A stretch of DNA of 64,000 nucleotides from Streptomyces oceani (GTDB lineage: Bacteria; Actinomycetota; Actinomycetes; Streptomycetales; Streptomycetaceae). Of this stretch, positions 22,933 through 32,861 are shown in pieces. The notes under the pieces were generated by a model, which saw only the letters and a program-made list of their open reading frames with translations, made no database searches and was not told the origin of the DNA. Positions within the stretch are counted from its first letter, which is position 1. Every line of letters starts with the position of its first letter. The position numbers and the translations under genes were made by a program. The stretch is from the NCBI RefSeq assembly GCF_001751245.1, contig NZ_LJGU01000151.1, positions 43,807-107,806 on the forward strand, read 5' to 3'.

Positions 22933-25848
22933 CTACTCCCCCGGCGGACCCGTGGCGGCATCCTCGGACTCCGCCGGCGCCTTCGTGGAGGCGGTCTTCT
23001 TGGCCGCCGTCTTACCCGTGTCCTTCGTGGTGGTCTTCGACGCGGCCTTCTTGCCCGTGGCCTTCTTCGCGGTCGTCTTCGCCGTCGTCTTCTTCGCCGT
23101 CGTCTTCTTCGCCGCGGTCTTCTTCGCGGCCGACTTCGTCGTGGACTTCTTGCTTGTGGCCTTCTTCTTGACCGGCCCCTTCGCCCGCTTGTCCGCGAGC
23201 AGTTCGAAACCGCGCTCCGCCGAGATCGTCTCGACCTCGTCGTCCCTTCGCAGGGTCGCGTTCGTCTCGCCATCCGTGACGTACGGACCGAACCGGCCGT
23301 CCTTCACGACCACCGGCTTCTGGGTCTCCGGGTCCGTGCCCAACTCCTTGAGCGGAGGCTTGGCCGCCGCGCGCCCACGCTGCTTCGGCTGGGCGTAGAG
23401 CGCCAGCGCCTCCTCCAGGGTGACGCTGAAGATCTGCTCCTCCCTCTCGAGCGAGCGGGAGTCGGTCCCCTTCTTGAGGTAGGGGCCGTAACGACCGTTC
23501 TGCGCGGTGATGTCGTGGCCCGACTCCGGGTCCGTGCCCACCACACGGGGCTGCGACAACAACCGCAGCGCGTCCGCGAGCGTCACGGTGTCCAGCGTCA
23601 TCGACGTGAACAGCGAGGCCGTGCGCGGCTTGACGGCGTTCTTGCCGGTCTTCGGCGTGCCCTCCGGCAGCACCTCGGTGACGTACGGGCCGTACCGTCC
23701 GTCCTTCGCCACCACCGGCCGGCCCGTCTCCGGGTCGGTGCCCAGCTCGAAGTCGCCGCTGGGCTTGGCCAGGAGCTCCTCCGCGTACGCCGGAGTCAGC
23801 TCGTCCGGTGGCAGGTCGTCCGGCACGTCGGCCCGCTTGCCTGGCTCCTCCGGATCTTCCGCGGACTTCTCCACGTACGGTCCATAACGTCCGACCCGGA
23901 GCGTGATGCCCTCACCCAACGGGAACGAGGAGATACCCCGCGCGTCGATCGCCCCCAGGTCGGAGACCAGTTCCTTCAGACCGCCCAGGTGGTCACCGTC
24001 GCCGTTGCCGGAGTCGGCGGCGGCACCGCTCGACTCGCCCTCCCCGAAGTAGAAGCGCCGCAGCCAGGGCACGGACTCGGCGTCGCCGGTGGCGATCTGG
24101 TCGAGATCGTCCTCCATCTTGGCCGTGAAGTCGTAGTCCACCAGCCGTCCGAAGTGCTTCTCCAGCAGCCCGGTGACGGCGAAGGACAGGAAGGAGGGCA
24201 CCAGGGCGGTGCCCTTCTTGAAGACGTAGCGCCGGTCCAGAATCGTGCTGATGATCGAGGCGTAGGTCGACGGCCGGCCGATCTCCCGCTCTTCCAGCTC
24301 CTTGACCAGGGTCGCCTCGGTGTATCGCGCGGGCGGCTTGGTCGCGTGCCCGTCCACGGTCAGCTCGTCCGCGGTCAGCGTGTCGCCCTCGGACACCTGG
24401 GGCAGCCGCCGCTCCCGATCGTCCAATTCGGCGTTGGGGTCGTCGGCGCCTTCGACGTACGCCTTGAGGAAACCGTGGAAGCTGATGACCTTGCCGGTGG
24501 CGCTGAACTCGGCGTCACGGCCGTCCGCGCTGCGCCCACCGACCCGGACGGTCACCGACTGGCCGGTCGCGTCCTTCATCTGGGAGGCGACGGTGCGCTT
24601 CCAGATCAGCTCGTAGAGCTTGAACCGCTCACCCGTCAGTCCTGTCTCGGCGGGCGTGCGGAAGCGGTCCCCGGAGGGGCGGATCGCCTCGTGCGCCTCC
24701 TGGGCGTTCTTGACCTTGGAGTTGTACGTCCGCGGGCGCTCCGGCAGATAGTCGGCTCCGTAGAGCTGGCTGACCTGCGAGCGGGCCGCGGCGATGGCCG
24801 TGTCCGAGAGGGTCGTGGAGTCCGTGCGCATGTAGGTGATGAAGCCGTTCTCGTACAGCTTCTGCGCCACCTGCATGGTCACCTTCGCGCCGAAGCCGAG
24901 CTTACGGCTGGCCTCCTGCTGCAGCGTGGTCGTACGGAACGGGGCGTACGGCGAGCGGCGGTACGGCTTGGACTCGACCGCACGCACCGTGAAGGAGGCG
25001 TCCGCCAGCCCTTCGGCGAGTGACCGGGCCGTCGCCTCGTCCAGGTGCAGCACCTGGGCGTCCGCGCTGGCGCTTTTGAGCACGCCGTCCGAGCCGAAGT
25101 CACGGCCCTGCGCGACGCGTCGCCCGTCGACGGTGGTCAGCCGTGCGCCGAAGGTGCCCGGGTCCGAGGTGTCGCCGGCTCGGCCGGTGGCGAACGCCCC
25201 GGTGAGGTCCCAGTACTCCGCGCTGCGGAACGCCATGCGCTCGCGCTCCCGCTCGACCACCAGCCTGGTGGCGACGGACTGGACCCGGCCGGCCGAGAGG
25301 CGCGGCATGACCTTCTTCCACAGCACCGGGGAGACCTCGTAGCCGTACAGCCGGTCGAGGATGCGGCGGGTCTCCTGGGCGTCGACGAGCTTCTGGTTCA
25401 GGTCCCGCGGGTTGTTGACAGCTTCCCGGATGGCGTCCTTGGTGATCTCGTGGAAGACCATCCGGCGGACCGGCACCTTGGGCTTGAGCACTTCCCGGAG
25501 GTGCCAGGCGATGGCCTCGCCCTCACGGTCCTCATCCGTGGCCAGCAGCAGCTCGTCGGACTCCGCGAGCAGCGACTTGAGCTTCTTGACCTGGTCCTTC
25601 TTGTCGCTGTTGACGACGTAGAGCGGCTCGAAGTCGTGATCGACGTTCACCCCGAGACGCGCCCAGGGCTCACCCTTGTACTTGGCGGGGACCTCTGCGG
25701 CGCCGTTCGGAAGATCGCGGATATGCCCCACGCTGGCCTCGACTACGTAACCGGGGCCCAGATAGCCCTTGATCGTGTTGGCCTTGGCTGGCGACTCCAC
25801 GATCACGAGTCGGCGACCGCCGTCCGCGGTCTCGCTGGTCGGGGACAA
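22933..25848 (-). CDS. topA: DNA topoisomerase I
   Basis: The type IA topoisomerase has about 971 residues. The TOPRIM domain (LVIVESPAKANTIKGYLG; LATDEDREGEAIAWHL) is followed by the catalytic Tyr motif FITYMRTDSTTLS. Four C-terminal repeats of the GTDPETGRPVVAKDGRYGPYVTE type come next, then a Lys/Ala/Thr-rich tail of some 70 residues. It relaxes negative supercoils; lysine tails in actinobacterial TopA raise processivity. The chosen TTG start at 25848 gives SPTSETADGGRR at the N-terminus, as in related species; frames upstream of it are not conserved. The gene is essential in Streptomyces. Confidence 0.95.
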   Translation of the reverse strand: MSPTSETADGGRRLVIVESPAKANTIKGYLGPGYVVEASVGHIRDLPNGAAEVPAKYKGEPWARLGVNVDHDFEPLYVVNSDKKDQVKKLKSLLAESDELLLATDEDREGEAIAWHLREVLKPKVPVRRMVFHEITKDAIREAVNNPRDLNQKLVDAQETRRILDRLYGYEVSPVLWKKVMPRLSAGRVQSVATRLVVERERERMAFRSAEYWDLTGAFATGRAGDTSDPGTFGARLTTVDGRRVAQGRDFGSDGVLKSASADAQVLHLDEATARSLAEGLADASFTVRAVESKPYRRSPYAPFRTTTLQQEASRKLGFGAKVTMQVAQKLYENGFITYMRTDSTTLSDTAIAAARSQVSQLYGADYLPERPRTYNSKVKNAQEAHEAIRPSGDRFRTPAETGLTGERFKLYELIWKRTVASQMKDATGQSVTVRVGGRSADGRDAEFSATGKVISFHGFLKAYVEGADDPNAELDDRERRLPQVSEGDTLTADELTVDGHATKPPARYTEATLVKELEEREIGRPSTYASIISTILDRRYVFKKGTALVPSFLSFAVTGLLEKHFGRLVDYDFTAKMEDDLDQIATGDAESVPWLRRFYFGEGESSGAAADSGNGDGDHLGGLKELVSDLGAIDARGISSFPLGEGITLRVGRYGPYVEKSAEDPEEPGKRADVPDDLPPDELTPAYAEELLAKPSGDFELGTDPETGRPVVAKDGRYGPYVTEVLPEGTPKTGKNAVKPRTASLFTSMTLDTVTLADALRLLSQPRVVGTDPESGHDITAQNGRYGPYLKKGTDSRSLEREEQIFSVTLEEALALYAQPKQRGRAAAKPPLKELGTDPETQKPVVVKDGRFGPYVTDGETNATLRRDDEVETISAERGFELLADKRAKGPVKKKATSKKSTTKSAAKKTAAKKTTAKKTTAKTTAKKATGKKAASKTTTKDTGKTAAKKTASTKAPAESEDAATGPPGE

Positions 25849-26055
25849 GTTCGCTCTTCTCTCCGGTCGGCTGGGCAACGCTGCGGAGTGTGACGCTACC
25901 CCCCGCCTCCATGTCAAACGGGAAATATCCACAACGCCACTCGAACGGTAATCCGATGCGCTTTCTCGCGGTACGGTACACCGGCCCCGCGGCGCGGGTC
26001 GTACACAGCAGGCTACGTCCAGTCGGGCACTGGCGCCCGCACTCCGCCAAGCTCG

Positions 26056-26841
26056 TCAGCGGGGCCCCGCAGGCTTCGCGGACTCCGCCTGTGGCCGCAA
26101 CACGTAGCCCGTGTAGCCGTATTCCGTGCCGTACGAACGTCGCAGGTCGATCTCGCGGTGCTGGAGATCCATGGCCGCCCGCATGCCCGGAAGATCCGGG
26201 TCGAGCCCGGCCATCCGTTCGAGGAGTGGGGTGTAGTACTCCTCGAACCAGTCACTGTCCGGCTGGGTACGGCTGGCGATCACCGTGTAGCCGGCGTGCA
26301 CCGCGGTGTCGATGTTCGCCGCGGGGGAGCTGAGCGGATAGAGCGCGTCCCAGTAGGCGCGGGCCGGAGCGGATGGCTCCGGAACCAGCCACTCACACTC
26401 GCTGACCATCAGCGTGCCGCCTGGTGCGAGCAGTCGCCGCCAGATGCGCAGGCCGGTGGCGAAACCGAGGTTGTAGACCGAGCCCTCGGCCCACACCAGG
26501 TCGAACGAGCCGGCCGGATACGGCAGGCTCGCGAAGTCGAGGGGCGCGGCATGGATGCGGTCCGCGAGCCCGCGACGTTCCGCTTCCTGCCGCAGCTGGA
26601 TCAGGAAGGGTTCGTACAGGTCGACGGCCGTGACCTCCGCCCCCGCCTCCTCGGCCAGCAGCAACGCGGCCCGACCGGGCCCGCAGCCCAGGTCCAGGAC
26701 TCGGGGCGACGGTGGCAGCGGGCCGGCGAGCGCGAACAGCGCGCGGGTCGTCGCGTCCGAGCCTGGCCCTTGCCGGGGCAGGTCACGGTGGATGGTCAGG
26801 GACGCCTCGAGGACGTCGGGGTCACTGAAGATGTCGGACAA
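26056..26841 (-). CDS. Class I SAM-dependent methyltransferase
   Basis: The protein has about 261 residues. The SAM-binding motif is VLDLGCGPGRAALLLAEEAG, followed by the acidic end of strand 2 in EVTAVDLYEPFL and motif II FDLVWAEGSVYNLGF. The substrate is unknown; it resembles small-molecule methyltransferases of the UbiE/SmtA type. The TTG start at 26841 (SDIFSDPDVLEASLTIH) is preferred. The longer GTG start at 26925 would overlap a 22-codon reading frame that has a perfect Shine-Dalgarno, and it lacks a ribosome site of its own. The gene lies upstream of topA on the same strand. Confidence 0.8.
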   Translation of the reverse strand: MSDIFSDPDVLEASLTIHRDLPRQGPGSDATTRALFALAGPLPPSPRVLDLGCGPGRAALLLAEEAGAEVTAVDLYEPFLIQLRQEAERRGLADRIHAAPLDFASLPYPAGSFDLVWAEGSVYNLGFATGLRIWRRLLAPGGTLMVSECEWLVPEPSAPARAYWDALYPLSSPAANIDTAVHAGYTVIASRTQPDSDWFEEYYTPLLERMAGLDPDLPGMRAAMDLQHREIDLRRSYGTEYGYTGYVLRPQAESAKPAGPR

Positions 26842-26884
26842 CGGAATTCCCGTGGTGTCGGGGGCCGTGTCAGCGCCGTACGCG

Positions 26885-26953
26885 TCAGAGCACAGCCCGG
26901 GAGATGAGAACGACTCCTGTGCCACCCAGGGCAGCTGTCGCCATCGGGCACAT
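26885..26953 (-). CDS. Candidate 22-residue hydrophobic leader peptide
   Basis: ATG 26953 follows GGAGGTGA by five bases, the best Shine-Dalgarno in this part of the window. The peptide MCPMATAALGGTGVVLISRAVL is one short hydrophobic helix. It ends 43 bp before the preferred methyltransferase start. It could be a small membrane protein or a translated leader affecting the next gene. It was too short for usual gene finding. Confidence 0.45.
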   Translation of the reverse strand: MCPMATAALGGTGVVLISRAVL

Positions 26954-27205
26954 CGCTCTCACCTCCGCTTCCTCCGTGTCCGTATGATCCGGGCGCGCCG
27001 TGGACCACGTGTCGTAGGGCGTGCGCGCTCCCGCACGCTCTCGGCGTACGAGCCGGGGAACCGTAGCACGGGATGCCCGGCCCGGGACCGGCTCCACCCC
27101 GGCAACCCGACGCGAGCAGCCCGCCTGCGGCGACGGTCAGCGGCCGATCCCACAGCCCGGAGTCACGAGATCGGAGCCCGGAGCCCGCAGCTCCAGCCAC
27201 CGCTG

Positions 27206-27403
27206 TCAGCCGGACAACAGCAGCCAACCCCCGACGGCGGCCGAGAGCACGCCGACACATCCGGCCAGGGTGGCCGCGGTGACCTGCGGCACGCCTGCCG
27301 CGACCGGCAGGCGCTGCCACAGCCTGGTCACCGTCCACAGCAGCAGTCCCACGCCGAACAGCGCGAAGGACGAACCGCCCAGCAGCGTGGGTCCACTCGT
27401 CAT
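27206..27403 (-). CDS. Small two-helix membrane protein
   Basis: The protein has 65 residues. Two hydrophobic stretches (SFALFGVGLLLWTVTRLW and VTAATLAGCVGVLSAAVGGWLLL) are separated by a short basic turn. It has no recognised family. ATG 27403 is preferred over an earlier in-frame start because the hydrophobic N-terminus begins there. Coding is supported by strong third-position GC and composition, but the upstream ribosome site is weak. Confidence 0.5.
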   Translation of the reverse strand: MTSGPTLLGGSSFALFGVGLLLWTVTRLWQRLPVAAGVPQVTAATLAGCVGVLSAAVGGWLLLSG

Positions 27404-27529
27404 GCCAGCACGGTGACAGCGGGGACCCACCGCGCCGGGACGCGCGCCGGGCCCGCGTACGAAATCCGGGTGAACGTGGCGTGCGACTGGTTGACCGGCG
27501 AACCGGCTGCCCGGCGCCCGGCTGCCCGG

Positions 27530-27595
27530 CTGACCGGCTGACCGGCTGACCGGCTGACCGGCTGACCGGCTGACCGGCTGACCGGCTGACCGGCC
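27530..27595. repeat. Tandem 8-bp repeats (ACCGGCTG), about eight copies
   Basis: A perfect run of the 8-bp unit ACCGGCTG, with decayed copies extending left to about 27493, ends just before the stop codon of the next minus-strand gene. It is a microsatellite-like array prone to slippage. No gene covers it. Confidence 0.85.
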
Positions 27596-27601
27596 AGGAC
27601 C

Positions 27602-29203
27602 CTAGGAGACCGGCACCGGGATCAGGAAGCCCTGCTCGACCAGCAGCCGGATCGCCTCCGGCGTACGGTCCCGCAGCTGCACCGAGTCCTCCCCCAGCAG
27701 TTGGGCGATAGCGTCCAGAATCCGCCCCGCCGGCAGCGAGCCGTCACACACTCCCGCGAAGCCCGCTCCCACGGTGTCCACCTTGCTGGCTCGGCGCATC
27801 CCGCGGTGCTGCCGCAGCACCACATGCTCCGGGTCCTCGGCTCCCGGCAGCCCCACCTGTTCCTGGACCACCTCGGGACTCAACTGGAAGTGCCAGGTCA
27901 GCAGCGCGGCGTCATCCGTACTCCGAAGGAAGTCCTGCCGGTCGAAGTGGGCGCGTACGACCTCGCCGAGCGGCTGCTCAACCGGGTGGGGCCATTCCTC
28001 CACGGTGATGGAGGGGTGCTCGGCGTCGGTAGCACGCAGGATGATCCAGCCGAAGCCCACGGCCTTCGTGCCGCGCGCCTCGAACTCGTCCAACCAGGCG
28101 CCGTACCGTCGCGCGTACTCCGCGGGGTCCCGCAGGTGGTCACCGGCGTCACGCAGCCACAGCTCGGCGTACTGCGTGACGTCCTGCACCTCGCGCTGCA
28201 CGATCCACGCGTCACAGCCGGAGGGCACCCATCCGGCGACCCGTTCCCGCCAGTCCTCCCCCTCCTGGTGCTCCCAGTTGGCGAGCAGCTGGCAGTAGCC
28301 GCCCTCGGCCAGGTGGTCGGAGGCCTGCCGCACGATCCTGCGGCACAGCTCGTCGCCGCGCATGCCGCCGTCCCGGTAGCTGAGGCGGTCGCCGAGGGCG
28401 GCGGGCGAGATCACGAAGGGCGGATTGGAGACGATGAGGTCGTACGGCCCGTCGTCCGCGACGGCCTCGAAGAGCGAGCCCTCCCGGAGCTCCGGTTCGG
28501 GAGCCCCGGACAGTGCCAGGGTCAGCCAGGCGAAGCGCAGCGCACGCGGATTGACGTCGGTGGCGGTGACGTGGGTGGCGTGCTGAGCGGCGTGCAGTGC
28601 CTGGATACCGGAACCGGTTCCGAGGTCCAGAGCCCGGGCAGCGGGCGTACGTACCGTGATCCCGGCCAGGGTGGTGGCGGCGCCACCCACGCCGAGCACG
28701 AGCTCGGACCGGTCCGGGCCTTGCGGCGAGTCGTGCTGGTCCCCGTCCGGACCGGCCTCCGTCGAGGGAGTCAGGCCCCCGGCGCCACCGACCGAGCAGC
28801 CGAGGTCGGAGACGATCCACCAGTCGTCGCCATCCGGCCCGCCGTACGGCCGGACGTCGACGGCGGCTCGTACGGCGGCCGCGGACGCCCCCGGCTCGGA
28901 CGACGGGTGCGCCGACTCCGCGGTGACCAGCCAACCGCCGGCCAACGCCTCGTCCACCGGCAGCGCCGCTCGCGCCTCGGCGAGGTCGACGGTCTGCCGT
29001 AGCAGGAAGAGCCGGACGAGCGTGGCCAGCGGGCCGCCCGTCCGAGTCGCTCGTAGAGCGGGCACGGTCTCACCGCGGCCGAGCGCCGCGTACGCCGTGG
29101 CGCCGAGCAACTCCAGGAGGCCGTCAGCGGTGTAGCGAGCGGCGAGCAGCGCCGACCGGAGCCGGGCGGTGGCATCGGGCGTGGGTTCGGGGAGCGGGAG
29201 CAT
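27602..29203 (-). CDS. PrmC-like N-methyltransferase (DUF7059/DUF7782 type)
   Basis: The protein has 533 residues. The N-terminal 170 residues are helical and actinobacteria-specific. The SAM-binding core follows with ALDLGTGSGIQALHAAQHA, ATDVNPRALRFAWLTLAL and the catalytic SNPPFVISP, the NPP(Y/F) motif of enzymes that methylate amide or amino nitrogens (PrmC, RsmC, HemK). The C-terminal 200 residues include a wHTH-like end (AIAQLLGEDSVQLRDRTPEAI). The substrate is unknown; a glutamine or RNA base is likely from the NPPF motif. ATG 29203 or GTG 29206 can start it; neither has a strong ribosome site. Confidence 0.82.
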   Translation of the reverse strand: MLPLPEPTPDATARLRSALLAARYTADGLLELLGATAYAALGRGETVPALRATRTGGPLATLVRLFLLRQTVDLAEARAALPVDEALAGGWLVTAESAHPSSEPGASAAAVRAAVDVRPYGGPDGDDWWIVSDLGCSVGGAGGLTPSTEAGPDGDQHDSPQGPDRSELVLGVGGAATTLAGITVRTPAARALDLGTGSGIQALHAAQHATHVTATDVNPRALRFAWLTLALSGAPEPELREGSLFEAVADDGPYDLIVSNPPFVISPAALGDRLSYRDGGMRGDELCRRIVRQASDHLAEGGYCQLLANWEHQEGEDWRERVAGWVPSGCDAWIVQREVQDVTQYAELWLRDAGDHLRDPAEYARRYGAWLDEFEARGTKAVGFGWIILRATDAEHPSITVEEWPHPVEQPLGEVVRAHFDRQDFLRSTDDAALLTWHFQLSPEVVQEQVGLPGAEDPEHVVLRQHRGMRRASKVDTVGAGFAGVCDGSLPAGRILDAIAQLLGEDSVQLRDRTPEAIRLLVEQGFLIPVPVS

Positions 29204-29423
29204 CACCGCACCATCTTGACGTACGGGTGCCGCACGGCTGGAGGCCGCGCCAGGAGAGCGCCGTGCTCACTCGAACAGGACAACCTCCCGCCGGCGTACC
29301 GCCGTCCGTGCCCGTCGGTCGTCCCCCACTCGAAGAGCCTCGGGGCCGAAGAGTCGCGGCTGACGGCGGCCGTCGCCCGCGTCCCGCGACAGCGATCGCG
29401 GACGACACCCCGACGCCAGCGCG

Positions 29424-29993
29424 CTACGCGTCCGTCGTCTCTCCCGGAGACGCACGCTTACAGCCCGGCTGATCGGCCATCGCCTCGCCCAACTCGCCCG
29501 ACTGCAGCTTCTGCAGCGACTTGTCGCCGCTCTTCCCGAGCTGGCCGAGCTTGGTCGCCACGTCCTTGAGCCCGGAGGCGAACTCCGACTGGTCCTTGGT
29601 GTCCAACTCGTCGACGGCCGTCTTCAGCTTCCCGTACTCCTTGGACAGGCCGTTGAGTTCGCCGACGGCGTTCTTGCGCAGCTTGGCGCCGTCGTCCACC
29701 GGTGGCTCCCCGGCCCTCTTGACCGCGTTCGCGAGGGACTTGTAGGCATCCGAGATGTCCTGGAAGGCGGCGGAGTCGGTCTTCTGCACCTCTTCGGGTG
29801 ACTTCTGCTGTTGCGAAGCCTCGTTGATGGAGGTGTTGGCCTTCTGGATCTTCTTCACCTGGGGCTTCACCTGGTCACAGACCTCTTTGGCCCACTTGTC
29901 CGTCTCCTCGCTGCCGTCGTCACTGCCGCAGCCCGTCAGCGCCAGTACGAGCACCGCGCTGCCGGACAGCGCGGCCGTGAGCTTCTTCTTCAC
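29424..29993 (-). CDS. Small secreted lipoprotein
   Basis: The protein has 189 residues. The signal peptide KKKLTAALSGSAVLVLALTGC ends in a clear lipobox (LTGC), so the mature protein is anchored outside the membrane. The rest is helical and rich in Lys, Glu and Gln (VKKIQKANTSINEASQQQKS; LKTAVDELDTKDQSEFASGL), suggesting a bundle of long helices. No catalytic motif or named family was recognised. The GTG start 29993 has GGGA upstream. Proteins of this kind are common beside hppA in Streptomyces; the function is unknown. Confidence 0.75.
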   Translation of the reverse strand: MKKKLTAALSGSAVLVLALTGCGSDDGSEETDKWAKEVCDQVKPQVKKIQKANTSINEASQQQKSPEEVQKTDSAAFQDISDAYKSLANAVKRAGEPPVDDGAKLRKNAVGELNGLSKEYGKLKTAVDELDTKDQSEFASGLKDVATKLGQLGKSGDKSLQKLQSGELGEAMADQPGCKRASPGETTDA

Positions 29994-30241
29994 CGGATCG
30001 GTCCCTTTCCATGGCTCTTCCGGCCCGGAACATACACGCCGGGCAGCCACCGACGAGGAGTCGGACGACAGTTCTGTCCTCGGTTGAGCCGATTGCAGCA
30101 CACTTCGGTTCCCGTCACACAGCGCTTCAACTCCACTCTCATGCGGGCGGGAGGACGTGCGTGGGGGCGGGCACGGCGCCAGTACGCCCCGCCCGCCCCG
30201 GTGTTACGGCAGGTCAGCGCCGCCCACCGCGCGAGTTGCGG

Positions 30242-32635
30242 CTAGGAGGCCGCGACTGGTTCGCCGGACTGCGTGACCCGTTCGGTGTTGCCTTCCTCAC
30301 TCACCGCGATACCACGGCGCTTGGACACGTAGACGGCACCGACGATGATCGCGCCGGAAATCACCGCGACCGCCGCCCGTACCCCGGCACTCTTGTCATC
30401 GCCGTAACTGAACTGCACGACGGCGGGTGCGATGAGCAGCGCGACCAGGTTCATCACCTTCAACAGTGGGTTGATGGCCGGGCCTGCGGTGTCCTTGAAG
30501 GGGTCACCGACGGTGTCACCGATCACCGTGGCCTCGTGCGCCTCGCTGCCCTTGCCGCCGTGGTGGCCGTCCTCGACCATCTTCTTCGCGTTGTCCCACG
30601 CTCCCCCGGAGTTGGCGAGGAACACGGCCATCAGCGTGCCCGCCCCGATCGCTCCGGCGAGGAACGCGGCGAGCGCGCCGACCCCGAAGGTGAAACCGAC
30701 GCAGATCGGCGCGAAGACCGCGAGCAGTCCCGGTGTCGTCAACTCCCTCAGCGCGTCCTTCGTACAGATGTCCACCACCCGGCCGTACTCCGGTTTCTCG
30801 GTGTGGTCCATGATCCCGGGCTTCTCCCGGAACTGCCGGCGTACTTCGAACACCACGGCACCGGCGGACCGGGACACCGCGTTGATCGCCAACCCCGAGA
30901 ACAGGAAGACGACACTCGCTCCCAGCATCAGCCCGACTAGCGTGCTGGGCTGTGCGATGTCGAGCACTTCCAGCATCTCCGCGGCACCTTCGCCCGCCTC
31001 GCCGAGGGCCTTGGCGAGTTCGATCCGGTACGAGCCGAACAGCGCCGCCGCCGCCAGCACGGCCGTCGCGATCGCGATGCCCTTGGTGATGGCCTTGGTG
31101 GTGTTGCCGACCGCGTCGAGGTCCGTGAGCACCTGGGCGCCCTGACCGTCCACGTCACCGGACATCTCGGCGATGCCCTGGGCGTTGTCGGACACCGGCC
31201 CGAAGGTGTCCATGGCCACGATCACCCCGACCGTCGTCAGGAGTCCGGTGCCCGCCAAAGCGACGGCGAACAGGGCCAACATCAGGGTGCCGCCTCCGAG
31301 GAGGAAGGCGCCGTAGACGCTGAGCCCGATCAGGAGGGCCGTGTAGACGGCGGACTCCAGGCCAAGAGAGAAGCCGGAGAGCACCACCGTGGCGGGGCCG
31401 GTCAGCGAGGTCTGGCCGACGTCCCGGACGGGTTTGCGGGTGGTCTCCGTGAAGTAGCCGGTCAGTTGCTGGATCAACGCTGCCAGCACGATACCGATGG
31501 CGACGGCGGTCACGGCGAGCACCTGCGGGTTGCCGTCATGCGACTGGATCGCCGCCGGTACGTTCGCCAGATCCGCGTAGCTGGCGGGGAGGTAGCTGAA
31601 GGCCGCGACGGCGACCAACACCAGCGAGATCACCGCGGAGATGAAGAAGCCGCGGTTGATGGCGGTCATGCCGCTCCGGTCCGAGCTGCGGGGCGCGACG
31701 GCGAAGACACCGATCATCGCGGTGATCACTCCGATCGCTGGGACGACCAGCGGGAAGGCCAAGCCGGCGTCCCCGAACACCGCCGTACCGAGGATGAGCG
31801 CCGCGACCAGGGTCACCGCGTACGACTCGAACAGGTCGGCTGCCATGCCGGCGCAGTCGCCGACGTTGTCGCCGACGTTGTCGGCGATGGTGGCGGCGTT
31901 GCGCGGGTCGTCCTCGGGGATGCCCTGTTCGACCTTGCCGACGAGGTCGGCACCGACGTCGGCGGCCTTGGTGAAGATGCCGCCGCCGACTCGCATGAAC
32001 ATCGCGATCAACGCCGCGCCGAGGCCGAAACCCTCGAGCACCTTGGGAGCGTCGTTCGCGTACACCAACACGACGACAGCGGCGCCGAAGAGGCCGAGCC
32101 CGACCGTGAGCATTCCGACGACGCCACCGGTGCGAAAAGCGATCTTTGTTGCCGCGTGAGCCACGGTTTTGAGATCCGCGGCCGGCTCCCTTTCCGCATC
32201 CACTGTCGCCGCACGCGCCGCTGCCGCCACACGCACATTACTGCGCACCGCCAGCCACATGCCGATATAGCCAGTGGCCGCCGAGAAAGCAGCGCCGACC
32301 AGGAAGAACAATGATCGACCAAGGCGCTGGGTCATATCATCGGCCGGCAGGAGGAAGAGCAGGAAGAAGACCGCCACGGCGAATACGCCGAGCGTGCGCA
32401 ATTGCCGTGCCAGGTAGGCGTTGGCGCCTTCCTGCACAGCCGCCGCGATCTTCTTCATGCTCTCTGTGCCCTCGTCGGCCGCGAGTACTTGTCGCACCAG
32501 CACCAATCCGAGACCGAGAGCCGCGAGGGCGACAACCGCGATCACGATGACAAGACCGCGGTTGCCGCTCGTCAGTGCGGCTTCAGCGAGATGGTGGTGC
32601 TGCTGAAGCTGAAGTGGGCTGAGTTGCCCCGCCAT
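30242..32635 (-). CDS. hppA: Membrane H+-translocating pyrophosphatase
   Basis: The 797-residue protein has about 16 membrane helices. It couples PPi hydrolysis to proton export. The substrate site is seen in GGGIFTKAADVGADLVGKVEQ and NVGDNVGDCAGMAADLFESY. GNTTKAITKG carries Lys where K+-dependent enzymes have Ala, so it should be K+-independent and proton-pumping. The C-terminal acidic site DTVGDPFKDTAGPAINPL is intact. The gene lies next to apgA-bldG, as in other Streptomyces. The N-terminal His-rich segment (LQQHHHLAEA) is outside the conserved core. Confidence 0.95.
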   Translation of the reverse strand: MAGQLSPLQLQQHHHLAEAALTSGNRGLVIVIAVVALAALGLGLVLVRQVLAADEGTESMKKIAAAVQEGANAYLARQLRTLGVFAVAVFFLLFLLPADDMTQRLGRSLFFLVGAAFSAATGYIGMWLAVRSNVRVAAAARAATVDAEREPAADLKTVAHAATKIAFRTGGVVGMLTVGLGLFGAAVVVLVYANDAPKVLEGFGLGAALIAMFMRVGGGIFTKAADVGADLVGKVEQGIPEDDPRNAATIADNVGDNVGDCAGMAADLFESYAVTLVAALILGTAVFGDAGLAFPLVVPAIGVITAMIGVFAVAPRSSDRSGMTAINRGFFISAVISLVLVAVAAFSYLPASYADLANVPAAIQSHDGNPQVLAVTAVAIGIVLAALIQQLTGYFTETTRKPVRDVGQTSLTGPATVVLSGFSLGLESAVYTALLIGLSVYGAFLLGGGTLMLALFAVALAGTGLLTTVGVIVAMDTFGPVSDNAQGIAEMSGDVDGQGAQVLTDLDAVGNTTKAITKGIAIATAVLAAAALFGSYRIELAKALGEAGEGAAEMLEVLDIAQPSTLVGLMLGASVVFLFSGLAINAVSRSAGAVVFEVRRQFREKPGIMDHTEKPEYGRVVDICTKDALRELTTPGLLAVFAPICVGFTFGVGALAAFLAGAIGAGTLMAVFLANSGGAWDNAKKMVEDGHHGGKGSEAHEATVIGDTVGDPFKDTAGPAINPLLKVMNLVALLIAPAVVQFSYGDDKSAGVRAAVAVISGAIIVGAVYVSKRRGIAVSEEGNTERVTQSGEPVAAS

Positions 32636-32861
32636 TCGTCCTCCTTGACGTTTGGCACATGGGCGCGCGCAAGCACGCTCAGGCGTCCTGCTGCAAGATG
32701 TGGACGGATTCTAGGGAGCACCACTGGATCAGCACAGAGTGCGGCATCAGCCAATTCGCCCGCCAGACAGCGAAGATCGAATGGACTGCACCGGAATAAT
32801 TCCCTCTTTAGAGGGAAGCGGCCGAATTGACCGCGGCAATTAATGATCTTTAATTGATCTA

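Noticed and set aside
27493..27595. Tandem repeats as a CRISPR array
   Set aside because: The unit is 8 bp with no spacers, so it is a simple tandem repeat.
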